Shown here: in pieces, positions 6,405-15,234 of the stretch
Position numbering within the stretch: position 1 is the stretch's first letter
Layout of the letters: each line of letters begins with the position of its first letter
Notes under the pieces: generated by a model
Told to the model about the DNA's origin: nothing
Databases searched by the model: none
Seen by the model: the letters and a program-made list of their open reading frames with translations, nothing else
Source of the DNA: Deltaproteobacteria bacterium
GTDB taxonomy: Bacteria; Desulfobacterota; Desulfarculia; Adiutricales; Adiutricaceae
Length of the DNA: 23,067 nt
Assembly: GCA_031277995.1 (NCBI GenBank)
Contig: JAITLH010000264.1
Span: 1-23,067 of the forward strand
Direction of reading: 5' to 3'
Program-made: the position numbers and the translations under genes

Positions 6405-8532
6405 GGGCGTCGGCGATGGAGAGGCCCTTTTGTTTGGCGAAGACGGGGTTAAGGTCGATTTCGGCCACCTCGGGGAGTTCCGTCATTAGGTAGGAGATGG
6501 CGCAGACGGTCTTGGCCAGGGCCTCAAGGTCGCTTTTGGCGGCGCCCCGGGCGCCTTTAAGTAAAGGCAAACCCTTTATCGATTCGATCATGGCCAGGGC
6601 TTCGGGCCTTTTGACGGGGGCCACCCGAAAGGAGATGTCTTTGAGGATCTCGACGAAGATTCCGCCCAGGCCAAACATGACCGTCGGGCCAAAGGTGACG
6701 TCCCGGCTGGCCCCGATAATGCACTCCACCCCGCCCGGGAGCATGGGCGTCAATAGGACCCCGAAAATATCGGCGTCGCTTCGATAGTTTTTGCCGTTGG
6801 CCACGAGTTTGGCGAAGGTCAGCTCGGCCATTTGGGCCGAATCGACGTTTAAGGCCACGCCGCCGGCGTCGGTTTTGTGGAGGATGTCCGGGGAGACGAT
6901 CTTCATGGCCACCTTTTGGCCCAGTTTTTCGTATAGTTCCCGGGCTTGGTTGGCGTTTTGGGCCAAATGACAAGGCGGCAAATCCAGCCCGTAAGTTAAA
7001 AGAAGGTCCCGGGCCTCGGTTTCGACCAGGTTTTGCCGGCCGCTCTTTTTGACTTGGTTAATGAGCGTTTTGGCCTTGATCAAGCGATCGAAGGGCAATT
7101 CGGGATCGGGATGGTTTAGTTCCTCGGAAATTAGGGCTTTTTGCCTTTGGTATTGAACCAAGGCGCCCATGGACCGCATGGCCGCCTCGATCGAGCCGTA
7201 AACGGGCAGCCCAGAGTCCCTCAAAAGATCCAGGCTCTCGGGATGGACCGATTGGTAGATCGAATGCATGACCACGGGTTTTTCGCTCTCCTTGACCCTT
7301 TTGGCTAAGCTTTTGGCCACGTCGATTTCCAGTTGCCTAAATTCCTCGGACAGATCGGCGTAACCGCCGTAAAGGCCGACTATGACCAGACCGTCAACGT
7401 CGGGATCTTCAAGGAGGATCTCGGCGCATTGGTCAAAGACCCACATGTTGGCCTCGGGGGTTCCGGCCAGATCGACCGGGTTTTTTATGGGGCAATGGGG
7501 CATTAAAACCGAGCGGATTTTGGCCTGGGTTTCATCGGATAAAACCCTCGCCGTTAGGCCGAATTTTTCGGCGAGATCGGTCGCCATGACCCCATGGCCG
7601 CCGCCGTCGGTTAGGATGGCCACGCGGTTACCTTTGGCCGGCTTACACTTGGAAAAGGCCTCGGCCGCGTCCAGGATCTCGGCGGGGCTATCGACCCTTA
7701 TGACGCCGCACTGGTTTAGGGCCGAGTCAAAGATCTTTTCGCTTCCGGCCAAAGAACCCGTGTGCGAAGCGGCGGCCCGGGCCCCGGCCTCGCTTCGGCC
7801 AATCTTTATGGCCACGATGGGCTTTTCCAGGCTGGTCTTTTTGGCCACTTCCAAAAACTTCCGGCCGTCCTCGACGGAATCGACCTTCAAGCCTTCCATG
7901 TAAAGTAAAAGCGCCTTGGTATCAGGGTCCGTCCCCACGTATTCCACGAAATCGTGAAACCGGATATCGACCTGGTTTCCGATGGTGGCCCAGCAACTGT
8001 AACCCAGGTTACGGCTTTTGGCGTTAAGGTTTATGTCGATGCCAAAATTGCCGCTCTGGAGTATAAGGCTCATGGGTCCCGGCCTAAGGTCGATGATGCT
8101 GCCGTTTAAACTAACCGAGGCGCTGTATAGGCCCATGCAGTTAGGCCCCATCATGCGCAAATGCCCGCGTCGGACGATCTTTAGCATCTTCTTTTCGAGT
8201 TCTTTACCCTCGGGCCCCACCTCCCCAAAGCCGGTCGAGACCACCACGCAAGATTTGACGCCCTTTTTGACGCACTCTTCCAAGACCCCCAGTATATGGG
8301 CCGGGGCGATGGCCACGATGGCCAAATCGATATCGGCTTTAACCTCCATGACCGAGGGATAAGTTTTATGGCCCAAAATATCCTTGCCCGATTTGGAAAT
8401 AAGATAGACGTCGCCTTTAAACTCGTTGTCGAAAAGGCTTTTGGCCGTCCAGTAGCCGTATTTTTTCGTGTCCGACGAGGCGCCGATTAGGGCCACCGTT
8501 TTTGGCTTAAACAAACTCGTAAGATCCGACAT
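6388..8532 (-). CDS. ADP-forming acyl-CoA (acetate-CoA) synthetase, fused alpha-beta type
   Basis: The 714-residue protein joins both subunits of NDP-forming acyl-CoA synthetase. The N-terminal CoA-binding domain starts KTVALIGASS (residues 11-20). A succinyl-CoA-ligase-like domain carries the phosphorylatable His257 in ASHTGSLAGS. A C-terminal ATP-grasp domain (about 490-714) contains HKTDAGGVALN. The enzyme converts acyl-CoA + ADP + Pi to free acid + CoA + ATP, a substrate-level phosphorylation common in archaea and anaerobic bacteria. ATG at 8530-8532 has only a weak GGGA upstream. The 2-oxoacid oxidoreductase genes lie directly upstream on the same strand, so its acyl-CoA probably comes from them. 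The name is safe; acetate as substrate is not. Confidence 0.92.
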   Translation of the reverse strand: MSDLTSLFKPKTVALIGASSDTKKYGYWTAKSLFDNEFKGDVYLISKSGKDILGHKTYPSVMEVKADIDLAIVAIAPAHILGVLEECVKKGVKSCVVVSTGFGEVGPEGKELEKKMLKIVRRGHLRMMGPNCMGLYSASVSLNGSIIDLRPGPMSLILQSGNFGIDINLNAKSRNLGYSCWATIGNQVDIRFHDFVEYVGTDPDTKALLLYMEGLKVDSVEDGRKFLEVAKKTSLEKPIVAIKIGRSEAGARAAASHTGSLAGSEKIFDSALNQCGVIRVDSPAEILDAAEAFSKCKPAKGNRVAILTDGGGHGVMATDLAEKFGLTARVLSDETQAKIRSVLMPHCPIKNPVDLAGTPEANMWVFDQCAEILLEDPDVDGLVIVGLYGGYADLSEEFRQLEIDVAKSLAKRVKESEKPVVMHSIYQSVHPESLDLLRDSGLPVYGSIEAAMRSMGALVQYQRQKALISEELNHPDPELPFDRLIKAKTLINQVKKSGRQNLVETEARDLLLTYGLDLPPCHLAQNANQARELYEKLGQKVAMKIVSPDILHKTDAGGVALNVDSAQMAELTFAKLVANGKNYRSDADIFGVLLTPMLPGGVECIIGASRDVTFGPTVMFGLGGIFVEILKDISFRVAPVKRPEALAMIESIKGLPLLKGARGAAKSDLEALAKTVCAISYLMTELPEVAEIDLNPVFAKQKGLSIADARVVLS

Positions 8533-8625
8533 GTCAGTTTCCCATGGTTAAGGCCGGCGATTGGCCATCGTTAAAACCAATCGGCCTGGTTTAAAAAGCG
8601 AGGGCGCCTAGCCAAAATAAACTTT

Positions 8626-8655
8626 TAAGTTTTTAAGTAAGTACTTAAAAACTTA
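8626..8655. repeat. 14-bp AT-rich inverted repeat between korD-like gene and acyl-CoA synthetase gene
   Basis: TAAGTTTTTAAGTA (8626-8639) and TACTTAAAAACTTA (8642-8655) are perfect inverted copies around AG. The element is all A/T/G or A/T/C in GC-rich surroundings and shares TTAAGTA/AAGTAA words with other gaps in the window. A protein-binding operator or a weak transcript hairpin are both possible. Confidence 0.5.
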
Positions 8656-8711
8656 TCTGGCGATTTGGGTCGGCGGGGGGGCCGCGATTTTGGTCATCGC
8701 GAGGGCCGCGA

Positions 8712-8927
8712 TTAGACGGCGATTTCGATGACCCCGATGGCGACGTCCGGGCAGACCACCCGGCAAAGGCCGCAAAGAACGCACTTTTCGGGATCGTTTT
8801 CCACGACCTCGCTGCCGCTCTCGTTAAGGGTATGGCCGATGGCCAAGGCCCCCTTGGGGCAGGCGTCCACGCAAAGACCACATGATTTGCAACGCCTGGC
8901 GTCAATCACATGTTTTTTCCTTTTCAT
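8712..8927 (-). CDS. 2-oxoacid:ferredoxin oxidoreductase, delta (ferredoxin) subunit
   Basis: This 71-residue 2x[4Fe-4S] ferredoxin-like subunit has Cys13, 16, 19 and 23 (CKSCGLCVDAC) and Cys49, 52, 55 and 59 (CVLCGLCRVVC). It transfers electrons from the thiamine-containing core to free ferredoxin. ATG at 8925-8927 has AAAGGGG five bases upstream, and this site overlaps the TAA of the gamma gene, so the two are translationally close. It is last in an A-B-C-D order, whereas many archaeal operons put delta first. Family and role are clear from motifs and neighbours. Confidence 0.9.
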   Translation of the reverse strand: MKRKKHVIDARRCKSCGLCVDACPKGALAIGHTLNESGSEVVENDPEKCVLCGLCRVVCPDVAIGVIEIAV

Positions 8928-8937
8928 CTCTACCCCT

Positions 8938-9477
8938 TTAAGCCTTGGCCAAGCCGGCCCGAAAAGAAGCCAAGTTGGTTTCCAGGAGGGCCGGTTTTTT
9001 GTTCCCGATGGTCTCTTGAAGAACCGCTTCGACCGTTTCGATCTTTAAAATTTTGGTGGAAGCCACGGCCGCGCCCAGTAAAACCAGGTTTAAGCCCCGG
9101 GGGGAACCCCCGACCTCGATGGCGATGTCGGAGGCCATTAGGGGGATCTGGGTTAGGCCGGCCTTTTCGATCTCGCTTTTGATGAGCGAGGAATTGTAAA
9201 AAAGCCGGCCCGAGTTCCCCATCGAGGCCAGGCACGTTTCGTAGGTCGAGGCGCTTAGGGCGATGCCCAAATTCCCGTCGGCCTCAACCAAGGGGTTTTG
9301 GATGGGGCTGTCCGAGACGATGACAAAGGCCGTGGAATCCCCGCCCCTTTGCTCGATGCCGTAGGTCTGGGTCATGACCACCTTAAGTTTGTCGATGATG
9401 GCCGCTTGGCAGACCAGTTTAGCCAATAAGGCCGAACCCTGGCCGCCGGAACCGGAAAAAACGCATTTGTAAAGCAT
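8938..9477 (-). CDS. 2-oxoacid:ferredoxin oxidoreductase, gamma subunit
   Basis: The 179-residue protein matches the 2-oxoacid:acceptor oxidoreductase gamma domain. It has GSGGQG at residues 9-14 and TYGIEQRGGDS around 42-52, both characteristic of the KorC/VorC type. This domain helps bind CoA and completes the enzyme assembly. ATG at 9475-9477 lies 4 bp after the beta-gene stop, with GGAG seven bases upstream, and the delta gene follows after 10 bp. It is clearly one operon. Confidence 0.92.
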   Translation of the reverse strand: MLYKCVFSGSGGQGSALLAKLVCQAAIIDKLKVVMTQTYGIEQRGGDSTAFVIVSDSPIQNPLVEADGNLGIALSASTYETCLASMGNSGRLFYNSSLIKSEIEKAGLTQIPLMASDIAIEVGGSPRGLNLVLLGAAVASTKILKIETVEAVLQETIGNKKPALLETNLASFRAGLAKA

Positions 9478-9481
9478 CTAT

Positions 9482-10240
9482 TCACTCCGTTTCGTCTTTG
9501 AAGACGCCTGGCTTAAAGTAGGAGACCATTTCGTTTTTGCACCAGTCGTAGGCCTCCCTGACGCTTTTCTTTAGGCCCGTGGGACAGGGGACGATAAACT
9601 CGACAAAGGCAAAGCCCAAGTTCTTTTCCTGGCATTCAAAGGCCCGGCGCAGGCTTTTTCCGGATCGCCTGATGGCCGCCGCGTCGGCCACGCTTTCCCG
9701 GGCCAGGTACTTGACCCCTGGCATGGCCCTCATCATTTCCGGCACAAGTATGGGATAACCGTGAAGGCGCGTGTCGCGGCCCTTTTGGGTCGTGGCCGTG
9801 ACTTGCCCGGGAAGCGAGGTTGGGGACATCTGGCCCCCGGTCATGCCAAAGACCGTGTTATTGATCATAAGGCAGGTAATGGGAACGCCCTTATTGGCCG
9901 CGTGGAGTAAGTCGGCCAAGCCAATCGCGCCCATGTCCCCGTCGCCCTGATAGGTGAAGACGAAATTTTCCGGCGAGGCCAATTTAAAGCCCGTGGCTAC
10001 CGAGGGGCTCCGGCCATGCATGGCCTCGATGGCGTCGATATCAAGGTAATGGTGCGAAAAACCCCCGCAGCCAATGCCAACGACGCTAACCGTTTTTTCC
10101 CTAATGCCCATGGCCTCGATCGTTTCGGCCACGAGCCTAGTGACGATGCCGTGGCCGCAGCCCGGGCAGTAACTAAAAAGCTTATCCAAATACAGCGTTT
10201 GGCCATACAGGGAGCTGAGATTTTCCGCCGCGTTTTCCAT
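9482..10240 (-). CDS. 2-oxoacid:ferredoxin oxidoreductase, beta (thiamine-binding) subunit
   Basis: The 252-residue subunit carries the thiamine pyrophosphate site: CPGCGH at residues 25-30, GDGDMG at 99-104 and MINNTVFGMTGGQMSPTS from about 125. The ligand pattern matches KorB/VorA-type 2-oxoglutarate or branched-chain 2-oxoacid:ferredoxin oxidoreductases. I start it at ATG 10238-10240, which has GGAGG nine bases upstream; an in-frame upstream start at 10309 would add 23 residues unlike the family and has no good ribosome site. It decarboxylates a 2-oxoacid to acyl-CoA and CO2 while reducing ferredoxin, together with the alpha, gamma and delta subunits. The exact 2-oxoacid cannot be read from motifs. 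Confidence 0.92.
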   Translation of the reverse strand: MENAAENLSSLYGQTLYLDKLFSYCPGCGHGIVTRLVAETIEAMGIREKTVSVVGIGCGGFSHHYLDIDAIEAMHGRSPSVATGFKLASPENFVFTYQGDGDMGAIGLADLLHAANKGVPITCLMINNTVFGMTGGQMSPTSLPGQVTATTQKGRDTRLHGYPILVPEMMRAMPGVKYLARESVADAAAIRRSGKSLRRAFECQEKNLGFAFVEFIVPCPTGLKKSVREAYDWCKNEMVSYFKPGVFKDETE

Positions 10241-10358
10241 TTTTTTAGCCCTCCAAAAGTTCCCGAAAATACTGGCGCCCTCGAGAGTTTGGCGTTTTTT
10301 GGCGCCCAATAATCGCCCCGGCGATTTTTGGGCCAGGTAAAATTTCCCGGCGCGTTTT

Positions 10359-11429
10359 TTAGCCGCCTAATAGTTCCAGCGCCTTGGCCTTTATCTCGGC
10401 CAGGGTGCGAAGGGGCGTGTCGCCGCCGGTCTTTCCGAGAAAGTGGGTCGGGGCCCGGCCGTTTAGGGCCAAGCGCACGTCGTCGATCATCTGGCCGTGA
10501 TTCATCTCCACCACCAGGACGTTTTTTAGGCTGGGGGAAAGTTTATCAAAGGCCCGGTCGGGAAAGGGCCAAAGGGTTATTGGCTTGATTCGCCCGACCT
10601 TGAGGTTTTGGGATCTTAATTGGGCGGTAAGCTCCCTAATCATCCGGCCGTGGATGCCAAAACCGACCAGGAGAAGTTCGGCATCGTCTAGGTATTCGTC
10701 TTCCCAGCGCTGTTCTTTTTCCTTGATGGTTTCGAACTTTTTCCGAAGGCGCTCGTTTAGTTCGTAACCCTGGGCATGGTTGTAACTTCCCGTTAAAAGA
10801 AAGCGCTTGGGGTGATCCTTGGTGCCGGTATAGCGCCAAGGCGAGGTGTCGAAATCGGCGGCGTAATCGTGGGGCTCTGGGAAGGTCGAGGTTTCGGTCA
10901 TTTGGGCCGTCACCCCATCCATCACGAACAAAACCGGGGTCCGATACGCATAAGCCAGTTTCACGGCCTCGGGCATCAGATCGACGACGCTTTGGCCACT
11001 ATCCGGGGCCAACACGATGACGCGGTAATCGCCGTGGCCGCCGCCGCGGGTGGCTTGGTAGTAATTACTTTGGGCGCCGATGATGTCGCCGTCCCCGGGG
11101 CCCACCCGCATGGAATCGAGCATCAAACAAGGAAGCTGGGCCCCGGCCATAAAGGAAATGGTCTCCTGCATAAGGCTCATCCCGGGGCCCGAGGTTGAGG
11201 TGGCCCCCAGTTTGCCCGTGCAGGCGCATCCGGCCAGGGCGTTGGCCACGGCCAGCTCGCTTTCCATTTGGATCATGCGGCCGCCGTATTTGGGTAGGAG
11301 TACCGCCGAATACTTCATGACGTCCGAAGCCGGGGTGATGGGATAGGCGAAGTGATATCGGACCCCGCACCTAACCATGGCTTCGGCGAAAGTCTCGGTG
11401 TTTTTCAGAAATAAGGTTTCTTCGATCAT
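10359..11429 (-). CDS. 2-oxoacid:ferredoxin oxidoreductase, alpha subunit (KorA/VorB type)
   Basis: From ATG 11427-11429 the protein is 356 residues, the usual length for VorB/KorA. It has AYPITPASD (28-36), a QMESELAVANALAGCACTG stretch and TSTSGPGMSLMQE. AGGA lies eight bases upstream of this ATG. An in-frame ATG at 11582 would add 51 residues rich in Ala, Pro, Lys, Arg and Gly that are encoded across a 31-bp tandem duplication (11497-11558), and it has no ribosome site, so I treat that extension as untranslated. The subunit binds 2-oxoacid and pairs with beta in the core. It heads the A-B-C-D cluster, followed by the acyl-CoA synthetase, and lies downstream of mttB-like 2. Confidence 0.92.
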   Translation of the reverse strand: MIEETLFLKNTETFAEAMVRCGVRYHFAYPITPASDVMKYSAVLLPKYGGRMIQMESELAVANALAGCACTGKLGATSTSGPGMSLMQETISFMAGAQLPCLMLDSMRVGPGDGDIIGAQSNYYQATRGGGHGDYRVIVLAPDSGQSVVDLMPEAVKLAYAYRTPVLFVMDGVTAQMTETSTFPEPHDYAADFDTSPWRYTGTKDHPKRFLLTGSYNHAQGYELNERLRKKFETIKEKEQRWEDEYLDDAELLLVGFGIHGRMIRELTAQLRSQNLKVGRIKPITLWPFPDRAFDKLSPSLKNVLVVEMNHGQMIDDVRLALNGRAPTHFLGKTGGDTPLRTLAEIKAKALELLGG

Positions 11430-11496
11430 GGCGTTCCTGGCTATCTTTGGATCCCCAAAAAGACCCTGGCCGTTACGACCCCTGGGCGCGCGATTT

Positions 11497-11558
11497 CCCG
11501 GGCGGGCGCTTTCTTGGTGGGCGCCTTCCCGGGCGGGCGCTTTTTTGGTGGGCGCCTT
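11497..11558. repeat. 31-bp tandem duplication upstream of the alpha-subunit gene
   Basis: Positions 11497-11527 and 11528-11558 are adjacent 31-bp copies differing at one base (TTCT versus TTTT). They start CCCGGGCGGGCGCTTT on the plus strand. They lie 68-129 bases upstream of the preferred alpha-subunit start, so they would sit in its leader or in an unlikely N-terminal extension. Confidence 0.8.
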
Positions 11559-11642
11559 AACCGTCCGGGCTTTAAATTCCATCTAACGGAATTTAGTTTC
11601 GTAAAATCGAGTCTCCAAAGGGTCTAAAAATTCTTTTTTTTC

Positions 11643-11673
11643 TTGGCGCCGCCAAAGGCCTTGGCGGCGCCAA
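11643..11673. repeat. 13-bp perfect hairpin downstream of mttB-like 2
   Basis: TTGGCGCCGCCAA (11643-11655) and TTGGCGGCGCCAA (11661-11673) pair perfectly around a 5-nt loop, about 40 bases after the mttB-like 2 stop on the minus strand. A T-run before and an A-run after can extend the stem on either strand, so it has no terminator-type T-tract. It separates the methyltransferase gene from the oxidoreductase cluster. Confidence 0.6.
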
Positions 11674-11714
11674 AAAAGGGTTACGGGTTTGTTAGGCTAA
11701 GAAAACGAATGGGT

Positions 11715-13166
11715 TTACCACTTCTCCCAGCTCTTTTGCCGCTCGTCCAACTCCTTGACCAGGGCCGGATCCACCGGATTCTCGTCTTCGGAATTTATGA
11801 CCTTCATGGTCTTTTCCTTTAGGCGCTCTTCTATGAACTTTCCGCCCTTGTTTTGCCAGCTCTCGTATTGAAGGCGATCGAAAAGGTCCGAGTAAAACAT
11901 GCTTTTGAAGTTTTTCATCGTATGCTTTTCCCTTAAGAAGTTTCCGCCCGATCCGACCTTCCCGATGACGTCCAGGGCCAAGGTGTCTTCGTTTACGGTT
12001 ATCCCGCCCATGAACTGCTTGACCATGCCCAGGATCTCTTGGCCCAACACCATGTAGGACGGGGAAACGGTGCTCCCGTGGTCAAGCCAGCAATGGGTAT
12101 CGTGGATAAGGCCCTCGCCCACTCCGGCCGACACCAGATCTTGCAAAGCCCCCTCAACCCCGGCTTGTATGTCGACCATTTGCGAATCGGTGCAACCGGC
12201 CGTGCCAAAGAAAGGCAGCCGATAGCGCTGGGAGATCTGGGCCATGGCCCCAACCATCATGGCCATTTCGATGGCCCCGTAGGAAAAGACGGTGGTCCGC
12301 ATGTCCATGATGGTGGCGAAGGCCCCGTAGATGAAAGGCGCCCCGGGATTGGCCATCTGATGCAAGACCAGTCCCGAAAGGGCCTCGGCGCTGGCCTGGA
12401 CGATGGTGCCGGCCAAGGTGGCCGGGGAAGTGCCGGCCGCTTGGATGCCCGGATAGTTTATGAGCGGGATCTTTTTTTCGGCGCAGTAGATCATCTTGGC
12501 CACGACCGGATCGTAATAAAGAAGCGGGGAAACCGGATCGGCCAGGTGGAGTAAGTAGGGATGGCGCTCGAATTCGTCCACGCCCCCTTGCAGCAAAACG
12601 GCCATCTCGTAGATTTGCTCCAAGCTCCTAACGTCGGCGCAACAGCAGACCGTGGGCTTACGGCAAAACTCCATGGCCAAACGCGAGGCCACTTTGTCGG
12701 CCATGGTGGGCGGATAGTCGTTGCACAATCCCAAGGTCATGTTCCAGTCGTAGTTGTCAAGCTTGTCGCAGAGCCTGGACATAATCTTGACGTGGGGACT
12801 GTCGCAGGGAGACCTTTCCCCGGTCTCCGGATCTTGGTAAAAAATGCAATCGAGGGTGGGCCCAAAGTAGGAACGCCGATCGTCAAGCTGCACGGCCCGG
12901 GTATTGTCCCTATTGCCCAAACTCAAACGGTGCGGGGCCATGGCCAAGGCCTTCTCCACCACCCAGGGCGGGTAATAAACTTGGTTCCCGACGATCTTGC
13001 AACCCGCGGCGTCCAAAAGCTCCAATCCCTTGGGATGGGTTATGCGGACACCCAATCGCTCCAAGATCTCCAAGGCGGCGTTATGGAACCGATCCATCTG
13101 CTCGTCGCTTAAGATCTCGACGCGGGGAGTGAAGCGAAGTTCGTCAATTAAAAAACCTCTCCCCAT
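11715..13166 (-). CDS. trimethylamine methyltransferase (MttB) family protein 2, non-pyrrolysine
   Basis: The 483-residue COG5598/MttB-family protein has an unbroken frame. Family segments include ILERLGVRITHPKGLELLDA near the start, MANPGAPFIYGAF, DSQMVDIQAGVEGALQD (the region equivalent to the DAQAG segment of MttB) and VIGKVGSGGNFL. No amber codon is present, so it should be a betaine-type rather than a pyrrolysine trimethylamine methyltransferase. ATG at 13164-13166 has GGAGG eight bases upstream, inside a 19-nt stretch shared with mttB-like 3. The BCCT carrier gene lies upstream on the same strand, which supports a betaine, carnitine or choline-like substrate. Its N-terminal half is clearly different from paralogues 1 and 3, so it may accept a different substrate. 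Confidence 0.9.
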   Translation of the reverse strand: MGRGFLIDELRFTPRVEILSDEQMDRFHNAALEILERLGVRITHPKGLELLDAAGCKIVGNQVYYPPWVVEKALAMAPHRLSLGNRDNTRAVQLDDRRSYFGPTLDCIFYQDPETGERSPCDSPHVKIMSRLCDKLDNYDWNMTLGLCNDYPPTMADKVASRLAMEFCRKPTVCCCADVRSLEQIYEMAVLLQGGVDEFERHPYLLHLADPVSPLLYYDPVVAKMIYCAEKKIPLINYPGIQAAGTSPATLAGTIVQASAEALSGLVLHQMANPGAPFIYGAFATIMDMRTTVFSYGAIEMAMMVGAMAQISQRYRLPFFGTAGCTDSQMVDIQAGVEGALQDLVSAGVGEGLIHDTHCWLDHGSTVSPSYMVLGQEILGMVKQFMGGITVNEDTLALDVIGKVGSGGNFLREKHTMKNFKSMFYSDLFDRLQYESWQNKGGKFIEERLKEKTMKVINSEDENPVDPALVKELDERQKSWEKW

Positions 13167-13370
13167 AATGTCTACCTCCGATTATGCTATCTACTTAAAT
13201 AAGTTAATAAGTAAATAAGTTGTTGGTTAAAATTCGTCGCCGTAAACGTCTTTGATCCTTAGGTTGGCAACCGGTCCGTTTTAGGCTCGTCCGGCCGAAC
13301 TTGGGGCCAATGAATCGACCGGACAAAAGACCCAAAGCCAACGAAACTAAGCGGCCCCGGGCCGATTTGG

Positions 13371-13413
13371 CCCGGCTTACGCCCTGGGGCGGCGCCCAAA
13401 GGCGTAAGCCGGG
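13371..13413. repeat. long hairpin directly after the BCCT carrier gene
   Basis: CCCGGCTTACGCC (13371-13383) and GGCGTAAGCCGGG (13401-13413) form a perfect 13-bp stem, with GGGC/GCCC able to pair inside the 17-nt loop. It begins 7 bases after the carrier stop on the minus strand. No T-tract follows, so a stabilising or processing hairpin at the 3' end is more likely than a classical terminator. Confidence 0.6.
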
Positions 13414-13419
13414 TGGCGA

Positions 13420-14982
13420 TTACGCCTTCGATTCCGATTCTTCTTTGATGGGTAGCGGCTCGCCCTTGGTTTCTTTGCTTAGGGCGTAAATGGTATTGAT
13501 CATCATCAGAATCAGGATTATCAGGAAGGGAAAGGCGGCCACCATGGAAGAATTTCTTAGGGCCTGCATGCCGCCCACCCAGAGAAACAAGAGGGCGTTT
13601 ATGGAAATGTAGGCGCCCCAAAAACCGCGGATGCCCAGGCTGGGTTCGGCCATTTTGGCGCCGCTGGACATGACGCCCATGACGTAGGTGCCGGAATTGA
13701 CCGAGGTTATGATCAAGGTCAGGGACATAAACAAGGCCACGACGATTGAGAGCGTGGAAATGGGCAGTTCGCTTAGCATGATAAATAGGGAGTAATCGGA
13801 TTGGCTGACCATCGACTCGGCGATCTCGGGGGTGATCTTGCCGGTTAGGGCGTATTCTATGGCCGTGCCGCCAAAGAAAGCGAACCAAACGAAGCACAAA
13901 ACCGTGGGGGCGAAAAGGCACGACAGGATAAATTCCCTAATGGTGCGCCCTTTGGAGATGTCGGCCAAAAAGCCGCCAACGAAGGGAGCGAAGGCCAACC
14001 ACCAGGCGAAATACATAACCGTCCAACCGCCGACCCAATTCCAGCCCATTTTCGCGGCGACGACGCCTTCCGCGTCGGTAAAAAGACTGGTCGCCACCAA
14101 CTGGTTAAAGTAGCGGCCCACGGCCTCTAGCATCAAGTTGATGTTAAAAACCCTGGGGCCCACGATGAGCATGAAAAAGATTAGGACGTAAACTAGCCAC
14201 ATGTTTAGATCGCTAATGTACTTTAGGCCTTTGGCCACGCCTTTCATGGCCGAGATGGTGGCCACGGTCCCCACGAACATGATGACCACGCCCACCAAAA
14301 AGAGGCTGTTTTCGATGCCGTACTGACGGCTAAAACCGGCCGAGAACTGGGTGGCCGCGAAACCCAAGGAAGTGGCGATGCCGCAAAGGGTGGCTACCAA
14401 GGCGAAGATGTCGATGATCTTGGCCATTTTTCCGTTAAGTCTCTCGCGGCCCAGCATGGGCTCAAAACAGGAACTGATGCGGTTTGGTAGGCCCCGGCGG
14501 AACTTAAAGTAGGCTATGGCCAGCCCCGAGGTCACGTAAAGGGCCCAGGGGTGAACCCCCCAGTGGACGTAGGTTAAACGCAGCCCGTCCGGGGAAGCCG
14601 CCGGGGTGCCGTTTTCGAAAAAAGGCGAATTGAGAAAATGGCTCATGGGCTCGTTTACGCCAAAGTACAAAAGGCCAACGCCGATGCCGGCCCCGAATAG
14701 CATGCCGATCCAGCTAACGAAACTGTACTCGGGCTTATCGTCCGGTTTACCCAGCTTGATTTTTCCGGTGGGGCCCAAGGCCAGTATTAACAACGCTACC
14801 AAGAAAAAGGTGCATCCCAGTAGATACACCCAGCCCAATTTGTTGAAGGTAAAACTGAGCGTGGCGCTGATGGCGCTTTCGGCGGTTGTCGGAACGATGA
14901 TAATGAACAAAAACAAGGCCAGATAGATTAAGGCCGTTCCTCCAAAAATCGTGTAATCTACACGGCTGGTGCTGTCCTTCAT
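13420..14982 (-). CDS. BCCT-family betaine/carnitine/choline transporter
   Basis: The 520-residue membrane protein has about 12 hydrophobic segments. The Gly-rich unwound helix GAGIGVGLLYFG lies at 97-108 and the family signature runs from W320 through FAWWLAFAP to SKGRTIREF (about 343-351). Trp327 and Trp328 fit the aromatic substrate box, while the next aromatic is Phe331 where BetP has Trp. Members import quaternary ammonium compounds driven by Na+ or H+ or by exchange. The short C-terminal tail ends KEESESKA, without the long osmosensing domain of BetP, so a catabolic uptake role is likelier than osmoprotection. AGAGG lies nine bases before ATG 14980-14982. mttB-like 2 follows on the same strand. 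Confidence 0.95.
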   Translation of the reverse strand: MKDSTSRVDYTIFGGTALIYLALFLFIIIVPTTAESAISATLSFTFNKLGWVYLLGCTFFLVALLILALGPTGKIKLGKPDDKPEYSFVSWIGMLFGAGIGVGLLYFGVNEPMSHFLNSPFFENGTPAASPDGLRLTYVHWGVHPWALYVTSGLAIAYFKFRRGLPNRISSCFEPMLGRERLNGKMAKIIDIFALVATLCGIATSLGFAATQFSAGFSRQYGIENSLFLVGVVIMFVGTVATISAMKGVAKGLKYISDLNMWLVYVLIFFMLIVGPRVFNINLMLEAVGRYFNQLVATSLFTDAEGVVAAKMGWNWVGGWTVMYFAWWLAFAPFVGGFLADISKGRTIREFILSCLFAPTVLCFVWFAFFGGTAIEYALTGKITPEIAESMVSQSDYSLFIMLSELPISTLSIVVALFMSLTLIITSVNSGTYVMGVMSSGAKMAEPSLGIRGFWGAYISINALLFLWVGGMQALRNSSMVAAFPFLIILILMMINTIYALSKETKGEPLPIKEESESKA

Positions 14983-15071
14983 GAGTAAGATCCTCTTTGC
15001 TAGGTTAAAATGTTATGAATTCGATATTTAAATCCTCCATAATAGGGTTGATTTAAAGAAAATCGTTGGAA

Positions 15072-15090
15072 GGTTTGGGTGTCCCAAACC
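15072..15090. repeat. 8-bp hairpin in the carrier leader region
   Basis: GGTTTGGG (15072-15079) and CCCAAACC (15083-15090) pair perfectly around TGT, about 90 bases upstream of the BCCT gene on the minus strand. It could end the upstream TIM-barrel transcript or be an operator. Downstream on the minus strand, ATTATGGAGGATTTAAATA is AT-rich and may hold the carrier promoter, but I cannot assign boxes. Confidence 0.4.
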
Positions 15091-15234
15091 GGTCATATAT
15101 GTTTTTCGCCCGCTTTGGCCTTGGGCCAACGCCGGCGACTTTTTTTGGTTCTTTTTTGGGCCAAATAATGGGCCGAATTGAAAGCGGCCGGGCCGGCGCC
15201 CTTAAATAAACTTAAAAGTCCTGGCCGCTTGAAA

